Shown here: positions 22,801 through 34,800 of the stretch, piece by piece
Layout: each line of letters starts with the position of its first letter
How positions within the stretch are numbered: the first letter of the stretch is position 1
NCBI GenBank assembly: GCA_904063045.1
Contig: CAJFCJ010000009.1
Span: 972,942 to 1,036,941 of the forward strand
Length of the DNA stretch: 64,000 nucleotides
From: Dimorphilus gyrociliatus
Lineage: Eukaryota; Annelida; Polychaeta; Dinophilidae
Direction: 5' to 3'
Program-made: the position numbers and the translations under genes
The notes under the pieces: model-generated
What the model was told of the DNA's origin: nothing
Databases searched by the model: none
Seen by the model: only the letters and a program-made list of their open reading frames with translations

Positions 22801-25800
22801 CTAAAACGTCTTGTTCGCTTTGAGCATTTAATGTTGCAGCATGAACTCTGGCGTCTAGCCTACCATTTTCCTCTAATAGACCGCAATATTGATCTTTTAA
22901 TTGTTTTAAATCACTTTCCAATTGTTTGACAGTAATATCTCTTCTGTTAAGCTGTCAAAATTAATAGATTAGAGAAGATTGATGGGGTGGGGAAATGAAA
23001 AGTAAGAGTATACCTCTGCCAAGGTGTTACGATGCCTTTCTTCCTCCTGCCTCAAATCGAAAGCTCCTTGTTTAATAACAGTCTCCTTTCTCTCCAATTC
23101 ACATTGCCTTTCGCTTAGTTCTTGATCGGCATTCATGATGTATTTTTCTTTGGCGCTGATTTGTCCTCGGGCAAATTGTAATTGCTCTTCGCAGGCGCGT
23201 AATTTTTCTTGAACTCTAGAAATTTCACCATCTTTTTCATGTATTTTGGCCTTTCGTTGCAAATTTTCTTGATTATGGTGAACCTCTTTTTCCTTTATTA
23301 AACTTTGTAGATGCTCAGACTTTTTGGTAAGAAAGAAAAACATTTAAAAAGGATTCAATTTACTTTTAAAAACGACATAAACGTGTTATGTAAACACAAA
23401 CCTCTTTACAACTTTGGTCAAGACGAATTGTAACGGCATTAAGATTTTTTTCAGCATTGTTAGCTATCTCTTGCAAATGATTTGCTCTCTTTTGTAACGA
23501 ATTTATATCGTCTTTAGCTGTGGAAAGTTGTTCTAATCGATCTTGAGCTAGAGCAATTGCTTCTTGTTTTTCTTGTTCAATATCTTTCATTTGCAGTCTG
23601 AGGTTTGCAACTGTGTCATGAGCGTCTTGGAGTTGGGCACTTAATGTATCGCGTGTCTCTTTCGATTGATTTTGCAGTTTTTGCAGCGAATTTGTTAGTT
23701 TTGAAATTTGAGTAGAAGAGTCGGAACTTTGGGTCTTTGTAGATTGTAATTCTGATTCAATCTGAGCAACTTTACTTTTGTATTCTCTCGCCTTTTGTTT
23801 GTTTAAATTAAGAAAAAAAATGATTTTTATTGATTTATATAAAATCTTTACTAGATGTACAAACTTCAATTCTCGTGTCTTGATATTGACGCCTGACACC
23901 CTCAAGCTCTAATTCCGTTTTTCTAAGCTTATCTTCCATTTTGACAACCTGTATAAAAAAAAATCATATCCAATTTAGAATCAGTCAAGCGGAAGTGTGC
24001 TATTTACACCAACCAACACCGATAATTCATAATCAAATGCAAATAATAGACAATAATAAAGGAAAACAACATATACTTTTTGCATAACAAAATCTGCTAA
24101 CTAATCTTTTCATCTTAGAAGGAAAAAATAGGTGAATAGGACAAAGAAAACAACAACAACAACAACAAAACAGAAGCAAATTAAGTGCTCGTCTAAAAAT
24201 AATGATCATATTATTTTTGATTGTGTAGATAATCATATAAACTCTCTTCTTTGCATAATTATTTTTTAAGTCTTTTGAAGTGTGCCATATAGGTTTTTAC
24301 TAGCAGTGATTTTTTGTTTGTTTTTATTATTATACCTGATTTTCAGAATCCTCAAAACGAACTTCACAACTGACATAATGTCTTTCCAATTCATCTTTCT
24401 AATATATTGAATAAGAAAAGAAAAATTCTCAAAAAAAGAGGCTATTTTAATTATATTAATGAATATCTATATGAACGTTTAGTATGTTAATAAGATAAGA
24501 AGAAAAAAAAAAGATAACCTTCATTAATTGATTGATTAATTATATAATTATAAAAAGATCAGAATATTAACCTGAGATTGGATTGTATCCCTCTTATTCT
24601 GAAGTTGTAAGATATCAGATCGTAATAATTGGATAGTTTCATCTCTTCTCGATAATTCAGCTTTTAAGACATCGTGATGATCGTGATTCGATGAAGCGGC
24701 CGCTCTCAGTTTCGATTGTAAGGCGCCAATCTATAATTTTGTTAAATAGATTAAACTCATTTCATTTATTCTTCAATATTATTTAATAAAATGCATATAT
24801 TACTTCTTCATGAGCTTTTTTAGTTTGTTCATGGGCTTCCCGAAGATCTGATTCCAATTCTTTGATTCGTCTATCATAATGGCTAATCTGAAAAGATAAT
24901 AAACTTTTAAATAATTCATAATAGACTTATTTCTTTTGGAAACACTCGAAATTTTGGTTAGATATTCAACTACAAATTGTAAATCGATAGATCGTTCTGC
25001 AATTTCAATTTGAATGTTTTCATAATATTTAAGAATTATGTTTAATTGATAAAAAACTTAAAAATTTGACTAATAAAAATTGAATTTGCTGTTAATATCG
25101 ATTTTGTTAAATAAACATAGTTAGTTTGCTTAAGGACTAGGTAAAAAAAATAAGAGAATTAATTATAGAAGTTTATGATAAACAAATTCAAAACATAGGA
25201 ATATATGTTCATTTCCGTGTTATATGTAAAATATTATAATTTCTAAAGGAGCTATCAAGAAGGAAAACAAAGCAAAAAAAACACTCTTTTTTTTATTATA
25301 CCTCGTAACGTTCCTTTAAATATTTTATAAAATTGGTTGTGAATTAATGATAACCGAATAATTGAGATTTATGAATAACTTACATCGTGCTTTGAACGAG
25401 TATGATTTGCTCTCAAAACGTTCAGCTCGGATCTTAACGCTTCTATTTTTTCCTCGTATTGTTCAAGCTGAAAATAAAGAGGGAAATATTTTTTACAATT
25501 TGGAAAATATTTAACATAATCAGCAAAAATTACTTGACTAGAATTGTTTGTGTCGCGTTCCTGCAACAATCTAATACTGTGGATATGATTAGTATTTTCG
25601 CTCTCTTTAACGGCCAATTGCTTTAATAAACTTGTTATATCATTTTGTAGAGCCGCAATCTTTTCGTCTTTCCTTCTAATCATATCACTACTGTTATTAT
25701 TCGTTGTACGAGTCTCTTTAGTCGGTGTTTCCTTATTAGATAGTTCGCTATATTCAAAACTAGTCGAGAGATTTCTACTCTGTATCATTTCTAATTCTCT

Positions 25801-27263
25801 TCTAACTCTTTCTAATTCTTGTTGCGTTACTTTCATATCGCCATCTCTTTGATCAATTAATCTCTGTAAATCTTGATGTTTACGATAATGTTTTTCGTTG
25901 TTATTGTCCTGTTTAACTTTTGCTTCGGCAACCTCATCCCTCAGTTTCTGAAGAGTAAATACATTGTTTAACTTTACCAAACTTAAAAAAGTACTTTGTA
26001 AGTAGTACAATCTTACGTTTACTGTGTCCTCCAACTCGGTATTATTTCTAGTAAGAGTTCTAACTTCTTGTTCGTAACTTCTTGCCTTGTTCAAATATTC
26101 CTGTTTGGATTTAATCACAATAAGTTCTTATCGATAAAGTGTTGAAACATAAAAAAAATTCGTAAAGATGGTAATATCACTCTCACCACTGGAGTAGTTA
26201 ACGGATTATCCCAAGTAACGCGTTTCTTATTCATAATACCCTAATATCCATACAAACACAGCGAGGGGGGAAAGGCGCCAGCAGTAGTGGTATAAATTAG
26301 AAAGTGACTGTCGGAGCTACGCAACTTGTTTGAGCCTGCAAACTTGGCGAGGCGTGTAATGTTTATTTAACGTTCAGGGGTGCTCAAATAAAGCCATTCA
26401 ATGGCGATGCGTCTTTGAATGCTCTTTTAATTCGGCATTAGGGCGTCAAGCCTAATTTACGTATAATTATGGATTTATTGAACGCTTGTGAATGGTAATT
26501 GATTATAATATCTTTTAATTAAAACGTTATTTACTAAGTGTACATTAATTTTTTTATAGTTTTATCCTCTAAATTTATTAATTTTAGTAATTTTAATCGC
26601 AATCAATAAGAATGATATTGAATAATTTTATTGACTTCTTTCGATAATGTTTACTTAAATATTATTCGCGCCTAACTTCTTTTTTCAAATTACCAAACAA
26701 ACATAAAAAGCATGTAAACATAAATATTTTTAAAAATTGTGCTATAAATATACATAATGTATATATATATTTAAATAAATTTAGCTTACCTTGGATATTT
26801 TATTAGTTTGTTGAAGTTTTCCTTCCATAGCTACTAGACGATCATTTGCTTCCGATTCGAGGTCTTCTACAGTTCTAACTAAAACTTCATTCTGCTCTGT
26901 TAAGTCTTTTATATATGATTGAAGTATTTTAGCTCGTTGCTGAAAAATTAGATGAAATTTAAACCCAAATTGTAATTTAAATAAAGTATTTTCCCGCCAC
27001 TAGCAGACCGCGAAAGAAGGCGGCCTGTTCGAACTTGTTTTAAAATAAAATTTTACCTTATCAACATTCGTTCCGGACTTTTCCAATTCTTCCAAACCAA
27101 GCAATTTCGATTCATAGTTTGTTTTAAACTTGGCAAACATTCCATACATTTCGTTAGAGCTAACACTGCCTTCATTCCTGCTGCTGCGACCGCTTCGCGA
27201 CGATCGCGAAGAGAGCGGTCGATCTTGGCTTAATCTGGACGGACTTACTATGAAATCAGACAT
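16867..27263 (-). CDS. Giant coiled-coil protein, about 2,206 aa, 27 exons
   Basis: The exons are 27263-27057, 26939-26790, 26100-26017, 25947-25534, 25467-25384, 24887-24804, 24730-24572, 24398-24336, 23948-23865, 23791-23402, 23319-23014, 22951-22709, 22638-22576, 22508-22341, 22272-22189, 22128-22045, 21929-21834, 21757-21674, 21316-21065, 20988-20884, 20766-20704, 20541-20400, 20329-17755, 17681-17607, 17546-17156, 17094-16990 and 16932-16867. The head is short, serine- and arginine-rich (SSRSSRSGRSSRN). Almost everything else is heptad coiled coil. The non-coil C-terminus contains NDPRTFDKSYWINKVGQ. Many 5' exons are 21, 28, 35, 56 or 84 codons long and phase 0. The acceptor at 21929 is ambiguous. 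A cytoskeletal, ciliary-rootlet or sperm-tail structural role (rootletin, PMFBP1 or CCDC18-like) is typical, but no family was identified. Confidence 0.82.
26187..26240 (-). other. Candidate alternative first or cassette exon of the giant coiled-coil gene
   Basis: Inside the large intron 26789-26101 an 18-codon in-frame, phase 0 segment has an AG acceptor on its 5' side and a GTGAGA donor after it. It contains an ATG at 26234-26232 and reads MNKKRVTWDNPLTTPV before the donor, so it could also be a first exon that starts a shorter isoform. An ATGGCG site lies about 165 bases upstream, at 26401-26406. Only transcript data can decide. Confidence 0.35.
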
Positions 27264-27599
27264 TATTTTTTCAAATTGTAAAATTTTGCATTTAATCCAA
27301 TTGATTGCGTAATCATGCAAACTAAATAAAAAAATAAACAAAAATTCCGGCTGCTCTGGTTCGATTTACGGCGCCATCTTTATCCTGCAAATATCGGTCA
27401 CGTGGCCAGAAACATACACAAAGAATCGATCGGAATGACACCTGGGTTTATAATTTTGAACTTTCGACCAGCGCCTTCTGGATTTTCTGTTAAACAGAAT
27501 AAAAACATCACGTGACTGATCTGTCGATATCACGTGAGAAATCAACTCGGCTCATTTCCTCTATCGTCAAAGATATATTAGTATCGAACTAAGTGGAAG
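27264..27599. promoter_or_regulatory. Divergent upstream region of the coiled-coil gene and NPC2
   Basis: This 336-base gap holds CGCCATCTT at 27372-27380, a YY1/CTCF-like core about 110 bases from the coiled-coil start codon. Several CACGTG or CACGTGA E-box-like words lie at about 27399, 27509 and 27531. It separates two divergent genes. Confidence 0.5.
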
Positions 27600-28173
27600 A
27601 TGTTAAGATTGGCAGTATTCTCTCTCATTTTGGCAGCCGCCTATTGTAAAACACCATGGGTCCCATGTCCAGACGGTAAGAGTACTTTTATACTTTAGTA
27701 TATACATACTATTAAAAATTAATTTAATGTCATCAGCATCGAAGGCAGGGACTCCTAAGAATGTTGTAGTTCCAGACTGCAACTCTGTTCCTTGCAAGCT
27801 GAAAAAGGGAACAGATGTCAGTTTTGCCGTTGAATTTGAGTCTAAGGAAACAGCAGCAAACTTAACTGCTGTCGTCCATGGTATTTTAGGGAGCCTACCG
27901 GTACCTTTCCCCTTGAGCAATCCAAATGCTTGTAAAGACTCTGGTATACAATGCCCTATTAAGATGAATCAGAAATACAAATATAATCAGAAAATAAGTA
28001 TCTCCAAGTCTTATCCTACAGTAAGTATTGAAAAATATAACTCCAGATCGGTTTGTTCTTACAAAAAATTGTCTTTTTTGCCACAGATAAGCGTCAAAGT
28101 AAAATGGGAATTAAAAGACAGCGCTCATAAAGACCTTTTCTGCATTCTAGTTCCCGTTGCAATAGTTGATTAA
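27600..28173 (+). CDS. NPC2: NPC2-like sterol-binding ML-domain protein
   Basis: NPC2 is a small secreted or lysosomal protein that carries cholesterol to NPC1. Three exons were read: 27600-27675, 27737-28020 and 28087-28173, giving about 148 residues. The start LRLAVFSLILAAAYC is a clear signal peptide. The mature chain has the cysteines expected of the ML fold (CPD, VPDCNSVPCKL, CKDSGIQCPI and FCILVPV near the end). GTDVSFAVEFESKE and the hydrophobic C-terminus IVD match the family. A likely polyadenylation signal AATAAA lies at 28252-28257. Animals often have several NPC2 paralogs, so exact orthology is not claimed. Confidence 0.85.
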
Positions 28174-28985
28174 TCATTTCTATTCTTAACTCACTTGAAC
28201 ACTCGACTTGATGCATTAGTTCAAGCTCTTTATGAAATATTTTTGACACTGAATAAATTAGTACATATATTTTATAGTTAAATTATCTTATTGTCTATTA
28301 TTATTGTTATTACATACGCCTTACTAAGAATAGATTTAATGAATATTTAAATTCTCAATCGAAAGAGAATCGTGTGATCTTAAATGTAGGTTGCCAGAAG
28401 GATATTATGAGAAGTCTGATACAAATTGAACTAGTATTTTATTCTCTGCAATAATTTTTGTTGCTGAATTCATATTTCACAAAAGGATGGTAGGTATCAC
28501 TCTCCTTTAACAAACAAATATGATAATTCTTCACTCCAAGGAATACAAAATTCCAAGAAAAAATTATTAAAGATATGGAAAAATAAATAGATAGTTATCG
28601 CAAAGAAAAATGCATAAGTGTTAGAACGCATAGATATTATGAAGAATGTGGTAAAGAAATAATAAAGAAAATATATAATGTTAGACTGCAACAGTTACAT
28701 TTGTTGAGTACTTTAGAATGTAAAAATATTTTGATAAACATGTTTTGAGAAAGTCTTAGCCAATGAAACATAAAAACAAAAAATTCCATTTTGGCGAACT
28801 CAGAAGTAAGTCTGTCCAGGATGCTCCACTTTTCCCTCAACAACAAAAAGTAGATATTAAATCTTTCACAATAGCGCTAATTTCTTCTAATTAAATATCA
28901 ATCAATGGTCAATCAATTATCAAATACAAAATCACCATCAAAAATCTTGTATAAACAATATTTAAATCAGTTAACAGCTATGTTG
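28174..28985. other. Convergent intergenic region
   Basis: About 810 AT-rich bases between NPC2 and Salvador, which converge. It holds the NPC2 3' UTR and the Salvador 3' UTR. Small open frames on the minus strand (28497-28691, 28637-28846) are low-complexity and not supported. No repeat family was recognised. Confidence 0.5.
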
Positions 28986-30090
28986 TCACAACTTGTATTG
29001 CTCTGATTGTTTTTTTCTTTCCATTTCAATGTGCAGAGCTGTACGATATTTTTCGTACATTGAATATCTTCTTTCTAAATGTTGCTTATAAATCCTGACT
29101 AGCATAACGTCATATTCCTGTAATTGTGAAATTTTAAATTTATGCCATTTGATCATATGATCGTGGGCGGTTGATGAGTGATAATAAACCACAAGCCAAT
29201 CAGGAAAGTTATCTGGATTTACCAACACTTGCGGTGGTCGACTTCTTGGCGGCTGTAGAGCTTCATAAGACACGAGTTCAGCCCCGTTTACAGACATTAG
29301 GCTAGGATGATTGTATTGTGCCGTTTGGGTTCTATGGTTAACATAATATATTCCGTGTTCTTTTGACTCAACTTGAACCCAATCTGTTGGCAAGCTTTCG
29401 GCAGTTAAAGGATGACTCCAAGACGTAGTATGAGTATTGTGATCTATGTAGTATTTCCTCCCTCGTACAGTCCAATCAACACTCCATCCAGGGGGTAAAT
29501 TTTCTCGATTAGGATCATCTTCTTTTACAGATAACTGATATAATGATTGTCGCAATGCTGGGCTAGAGTTTTGCCTCTTCATATATCTTTCTCGTACTTC
29601 CTTATGATAAAGTTCAATTTGACGATTATCAATCTCATCCTGTTCAGCATTATTTTCATAAATAAGAGCTGAATCATTCGCATAATTTTGACTAGGTTTA
29701 TAGAGCTCAATATGATTTCTGGGTGGTAAAGCAGGTGCTGAACCAACGCTACTTGGACTCGATATGTATGTAGGACTCGATATATACGTAGGGCTCGATA
29801 TGTACGTAGGACGAGTAGGCGACGTCACATTTAACTTTAAATCATTTATTTCTTTTAAAAGTTGATTTTTATTATGTTGTTTTTGTGGACTAATGTAATT
29901 TCTTTGACTTAGCGGTCTTGAACTAGATATACTTGCATTGTCTTAATTAATAAAAATTGATGTATTAATTGAAAATTATATATTACAATCACTTACTTAT
30001 CAAACCAGGTAAAGTTTGCCTCTTGATATATTTTCCTTCTATACCTTGAATTGATGAGATCGTAGATTCTTTGGATTTTTTGCGCAACAT
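28986..30090 (-). CDS. SAV1: Salvador, Hippo pathway scaffold
   Basis: Salvador binds the kinase Hippo/MST through its SARAH helix and promotes Warts/LATS activation. Two exons were read, 30090-29997 and 29941-28986, giving about 349 residues. The N-terminus MLRKKSKES...[12 protein letters not shown] matches vertebrate SAV1. Two WW domains lie near residues 185-255: [20 protein letters not shown] is nearly identical to human, and the second is the divergent [20 protein letters not shown]. The C-terminal SARAH coil runs from [20 protein letters not shown] to MERKKQ. Three copies of PTYISS lie in the disordered linker. It shares an upstream region with RPL5. Confidence 0.94.
29755..29808 (-). 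repeat. 18-base tandem repeat in Salvador coding sequence, three copies
   Basis: Three tandem 18-base units (GGACTCGATATGTATGTA and near-identical copies) encode the repeated hexapeptide PTYISS in the linker before the WW domains. They differ by a few bases, so the array is recent but not brand new. Confidence 0.85.
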
Positions 30091-30498
30091 GATTTTATTT
30101 TACTTAGTTAAGCTCAGAGACGACAAGCTTATCACGACTTTTAACTCGTATGATACATTAAAGAAAGGAGAGAAATGTTCTGAACACTTAAAATCACTCC
30201 AAATTGAAGACAGACGAAAACATTCTCCCTCGATTATGGGAAATCCCGGGGAATTCCGTGCCAACATCGAGTTCTCACAAATGTTATGAAAAAAATAATT
30301 GTGATAGTTTTTCAAAATATTTTATTTTGTTTAAATTTAAAATATTATTTATGGCTTACAGTAGTAAAAAAATACAAAAAAAAAATTTTTTTATCGACAT
30401 TTTAACTCAAGCTGCAAGAAACTTCCTTTTCCGGTGTAAGCCCACAGCCGAAGCTACTGCTTAAGGATTTCGGAATAATTTTCCGTTAATAGTTAAGG
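30091..30498. promoter_or_regulatory. Divergent Salvador / RPL5 upstream region with 5' TOP-like tract
   Basis: This 408-base gap holds CTTCCTTTTCC at 30422-30432 on the plus strand, about 70 bases before the RPL5 start codon. It looks like a 5' terminal oligopyrimidine start of a ribosomal-protein mRNA. The transcription start is inferred, not seen. Confidence 0.5.
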
Positions 30499-31519
30499 AT
30501 GGTAAGTAATCTGCACGTAGAAATGTTTTAAATTATTTGAGTGACTTCTTCTCGTGATTTTCATATTTTGATTGTCTATTAAATGAAAGATATTTAGAGA
30601 TTATATTTAACATGACAAATGTTACCGACAGCCGTTCGTTAAAGTTGTTAAAAATAAAGCGTACTTTAAACGCTACCAACCAAAATACCGTCGTCGACGT
30701 GAAGGAAAAACTGACTTCTTCGCTCGAAAGAGGTTGGTAACTCAAGATAAGAACAAGTACAATACGCCGAAATACCGAATGATTGTCCGCTTTACCAACA
30801 AGGATATCATTACGCAGATAGCGTATGCTCGTATTGAAGGTGATAAAATCGTGTGTGCAGCTTATGCTCACGAATTGCCAAGATACGGCGTGAAGGTTGG
30901 GTTGACAAATTATGCAGCTGCCTACTGTACTGGACTCCTTCTAGCAAGAAGAGTTTTGAACAAATTCAAGCTCGATTCCATCTATGAAGGACAAACTAAA
31001 GTTGATGGGGATGAATACCTCGTTGAGGAAATCGATGACAAACCAGCTCCATTCAGATGTTACCTTGATATTGGTTTGGCTAGAGCAACCACTGGTGCTC
31101 GTATCTTCGGCGCTTTGAAAGGAGCTGCCGATGGTGGTTTGGAAATTCCTCATAAAACCAAGAGGTTCCCTGGATATGATAGTGAATCGAACAACTTCGA
31201 TGCTGAAGTACACAAGAAGCACATTTTCGGACAACACGTAGCCGATTACATGCGTATGCTCCAAGAAGAAGATGAAGATGCATACAAAAGGCAATTCGGA
31301 AAGTTCATCAAGCTTGGAATCACTGCTGATTCCATCAAGGGCATGTATGAAAAGTGTCACGCCGCCATCCGAAAAGATCCAGTGCACAAAGCAACTGAGA
31401 AGAAGACCGAGCCTAAACCCAAGCGCTACAACAGAATTAAGATGTCTAAAAAACAGAGAGAAGCCAGCGTTGCTCAGAAAAAGGCCTTCTTCTTGAAGAC
31501 CCTGGAAGAAAACAAATAG
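30499..31519 (+). CDS. RPL5: 60S ribosomal protein uL18 (L5)
   Basis: RPL5 binds 5S rRNA with RPL11 and is part of the 60S central protuberance. The coding sequence is the ATG alone in exon 1 (30499-30501) and one long exon 30632-31519, giving 296 residues. [60 protein letters not shown] and [13 protein letters not shown] are nearly invariant in eukaryotes. The lysine-rich C-terminus ends [14 protein letters not shown] at 31562-31567 is the likely polyadenylation signal. The intron after the start codon is common in ribosomal-protein genes. Confidence 0.98.
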
Positions 31520-31892
31520 ATAAAAAGTCTTTTGTGCTGTTAGTTTACGTACGATATGCACAATAAAAGGCTTTAAATGACATAAATATAATTGATCTTT
31601 AATTGCGCTTTCACCGTTTGCGAGTGTTTTCGGTCGCCTAAATTGAAAACAGATATCTTGTTTTCATATAATATTAGCACTTGTCTTGCATCTTAGTCTT
31701 GATCTACAGATAGAGAAACATTTATAAATTATCGACCAAAGTTCATGGCGATGAGGACATCGGCTATGTTGAAATACGTCACATTACCAAATTTAAATTT
31801 AAAAATTCAACTTCGGTTAAGTCAATTGGTTAGTGTTGTGTTAGTCAAGCTACAAAAATAGTTGGTGAATTGACGAACACGAAAGTGAAGTA
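31520..31892. other. Intergenic region between RPL5 and the intronless coiled-coil gene
   Basis: About 370 bases containing the RPL5 3' UTR with its AATAAA and the presumed promoter of the next gene on the same strand. No repeat or RNA gene was seen. Confidence 0.5.
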
Positions 31893-34800
31893 ATGAGTTG
31901 GGTTAGTGACATTCTACCAAATCACATTCAGGATATCATATTACTCGATAGTAAAAAAAAGCTTGAACTTTGCCACAATTCAGAATTTCGGCAGTATCTC
32001 ATTTCTAATTCGCAATTACTTTGCCAACTATGGTTAGATTCCGAAAGTAGACAAATTCTTCAAAAAGACACTAAAATTTCCAAATATACCGAATCACAAC
32101 AGTTCAAGGATGAACAATTAACGTATAGAGCAAATAACCTCATTCCCAATGAGGATCTGTTAATTTATTGCCTAATGGAACCAGACCTAATAAAAGTTGT
32201 TGAAACTGATCATCAACTACAAAAGGTCATTTTAGAAGATCCTTCCATGCTATCCTACTGTAGAGCAAAGAAAATTGACATAAACTTCCCATCAATTATG
32301 GAAATACTAAATGACTCCAAAGCTGTTAAGCAATTAATTGAATCACCTGAAATCTCAAAAAGGCTTGACCAAATAAAGAAAGGAGAATTGAAGAAAAGCA
32401 TATCTCTCCCTTCCATTGAATACTCCAATGCAGAAATCGATTCTCTTCAAAGTGATCTTAAAAGAACTTTACTCATCTTGAAAACGTCTGTAAATGAGCT
32501 TACCGACCAAGAGGTAAATTTAAAAGACGAATTGACTACCCATAATGATAATACCAACTCAAATCAAAATCATAAGAATAATAGTGATAATACACACGAA
32601 TTGATTACGGACAATCAAAGAGATATTGAATTAGAAAATGAGCTGAAAGAGGTGAAAATTAGTCTTCGTATGACAAGAGAAGATCTAAAGAAGGAAAAAG
32701 ATGTAAATGAAAAGCTGAATGAAATAATTAGAGATAAGAATGAACAGTTAAGAGTAGGTGTTGTTTCATTGTTAGAAGCTGGAAAATTGAATACTTTGCA
32801 TTCGTTAATAGAAGCCGAAGCCAAATTAAATGATATGAGAGTAACAAATGATAAATTAATGGTTGATTATGAAACGAATCATCAGTCCTTAGTAAACGTT
32901 ATAAAGGAAAATACAGAACTCGAAAGGTCTATTAGACTATTAACAAAACGTTTAATTAAAGAAAAAAATCTTGTGTCACTTATGATATCATCGAAAGTGG
33001 AGTTAGAGAAGGTTATGGTTCCCCTAACTAATGAAAGGGACTCACTGAGGAAAGAGAAAAGAGAATTAACCAAAAATTTAGAAGAATGCCAATCTCATCT
33101 ACAAATAGAAGGCTTAAAAGCAGATGAAAATTTAAGAAATCTCAAGAATGATTACGAGAAAGCTATAAATATCCTTAAAGAAGATACTAGGAGTTTGATG
33201 ACTGATCTTATTGGTGTAAAATCGCATAATGAAATGATTTCTACTGAAACTAAAAATATGAGATCAATTCTCGAAACGGCTAAGAGGAATGAGGAAGAGT
33301 TAAACAGAAAATTTCAAGTACTTCTTGAAGAAAACTCAACTTGCAGAGAGGAAACGGAAAAAATCCTTGAAGAATACGAGAACAAAGTAGCAGATAATTG
33401 CAGAATGAATGAAACAATTGAAGAATTGAAAAAAGATAAAGAGAACTTTTTATCGGATAAATATGCGTTGGAGAGGAGTATTCAAAGGCTTGGAGATGAA
33501 ATAATTAAGATGAAAGAGGATATAGAAGAGAGCGGCAGGCGATTAGGAGACGCTCGGTCAACTAGTTTAACAACTGAAAAATTATATCAAGAATCTCAAA
33601 CAGCTTTGGCAATTGCTCAAGCTGACGTTAGAGCAATGAGAAGTCAAATGGAAGCCGCTGAAGAAGAAAGGATTAATTCCGACAATAAACTTTATCATTA
33701 TAAAGAACGCAATGATAAATTAGTTAAGGAATTAGAAAATTTACACAATCGCCTATCATTGGAACAAGGTGCACTTTCGGAAGAAAAGAAAAATTTATCA
33801 GAAATGAAAACCGAACTAATCTTCCTCAATGAGGTTCAAGAAAAATCTAATAAAGAAATATCGACATTATTAGCATCTCTGGAAAATGAAAGAAATTTAC
33901 ATATGTCATTAAGAGATCAATATCTCCTTGCTGAAAAACAACAAATGATCATGTCGGAAAGCATTAGACAATATGAAATTCAAGTTGCAAACTTGGAAGA
34001 AAATCTCAGTTCGGAAAGAGGTCAAATTGAAATAGTTAAGCTAGAGAGAGAAAAATATCTTCAAGACTTAAATAGTCTTCGGTTGCATTGCAGTACTCAA
34101 GAAGAAATTCTATATCACGAAAGAGAAAAATGCAAAGAAACTGTTGAAAGCATTCGTAATGACTTTTTAGAAGATTTAAAGTTTTGCCAAGAAGAGAGGA
34201 AGAATTTCGAACAGTTAAATTACAAGCTCAGGCAAGATCTCTCAGAATCTAGAGAGAAATTAAGGCAAAAAGATCTGCAACTAAGGTCAGCTTTGTACTC
34301 GATTGGCCAGTTGGACTCAGAAGCAAAAGGTAGAAGGGAATTGGAATGTCAACTCATGGAATCGGAAGCAGAGCTTCAAAATCTTAAATTGGAAATTGAT
34401 AGTTTACGCGTAGAGAGAAAATGCTCTGATGAGAAATATAGCGAATTTGTTGATCAGAACGACAAACTACGACTGATCATTCAACAATTAAAAGAAGGAG
34501 TAAAAGTACTCAAAGAAGAATATACTAGAGAAGTATTTGTTTTGCGCAAGGAATTAGAACGCAACTCCCGTTCCACGAAGGACGAACTAAACAATCTTAG
34601 AAGTGAATTGACTAAGAAAAGTGCAGAACTTAAAACAAGCGAAGCATCCCTCGCCGTTTTAAACGATAGTAAAGAAGAGTTAGAAAATGTAAGAAATTGT
34701 TTTGAGCAGACAATCACTGCTCTTAAGAAACGACTCTATCAAGAAGTTACTAATAGAAGATTACTGGAAGAACGCCTTAAAGCTTTGAAAGATAGTCGTC

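Noticed and set aside
26994-27341. Upstream extension of the giant coiled-coil gene beyond the ATG at 27263
   Set aside because: The upstream codons (hydrophobic, low-complexity) look like chance; the ATG before the serine/arginine-rich head is the better start.
28497-28846. Minus-strand frames between NPC2 and Salvador
   Set aside because: Phenylalanine and isoleucine-rich low-complexity translations in 3' flanking DNA; no supporting features.
30502-30631. snoRNA in the RPL5 intron
   Set aside because: RPL5 introns host snoRNAs in other animals, but I see no convincing C box plus D box pair or H/ACA layout in these 130 bases.
30941-31561. 206-codon antisense frame over RPL5
   Set aside because: Mirror of a strongly biased coding sequence; no homology and no start context.
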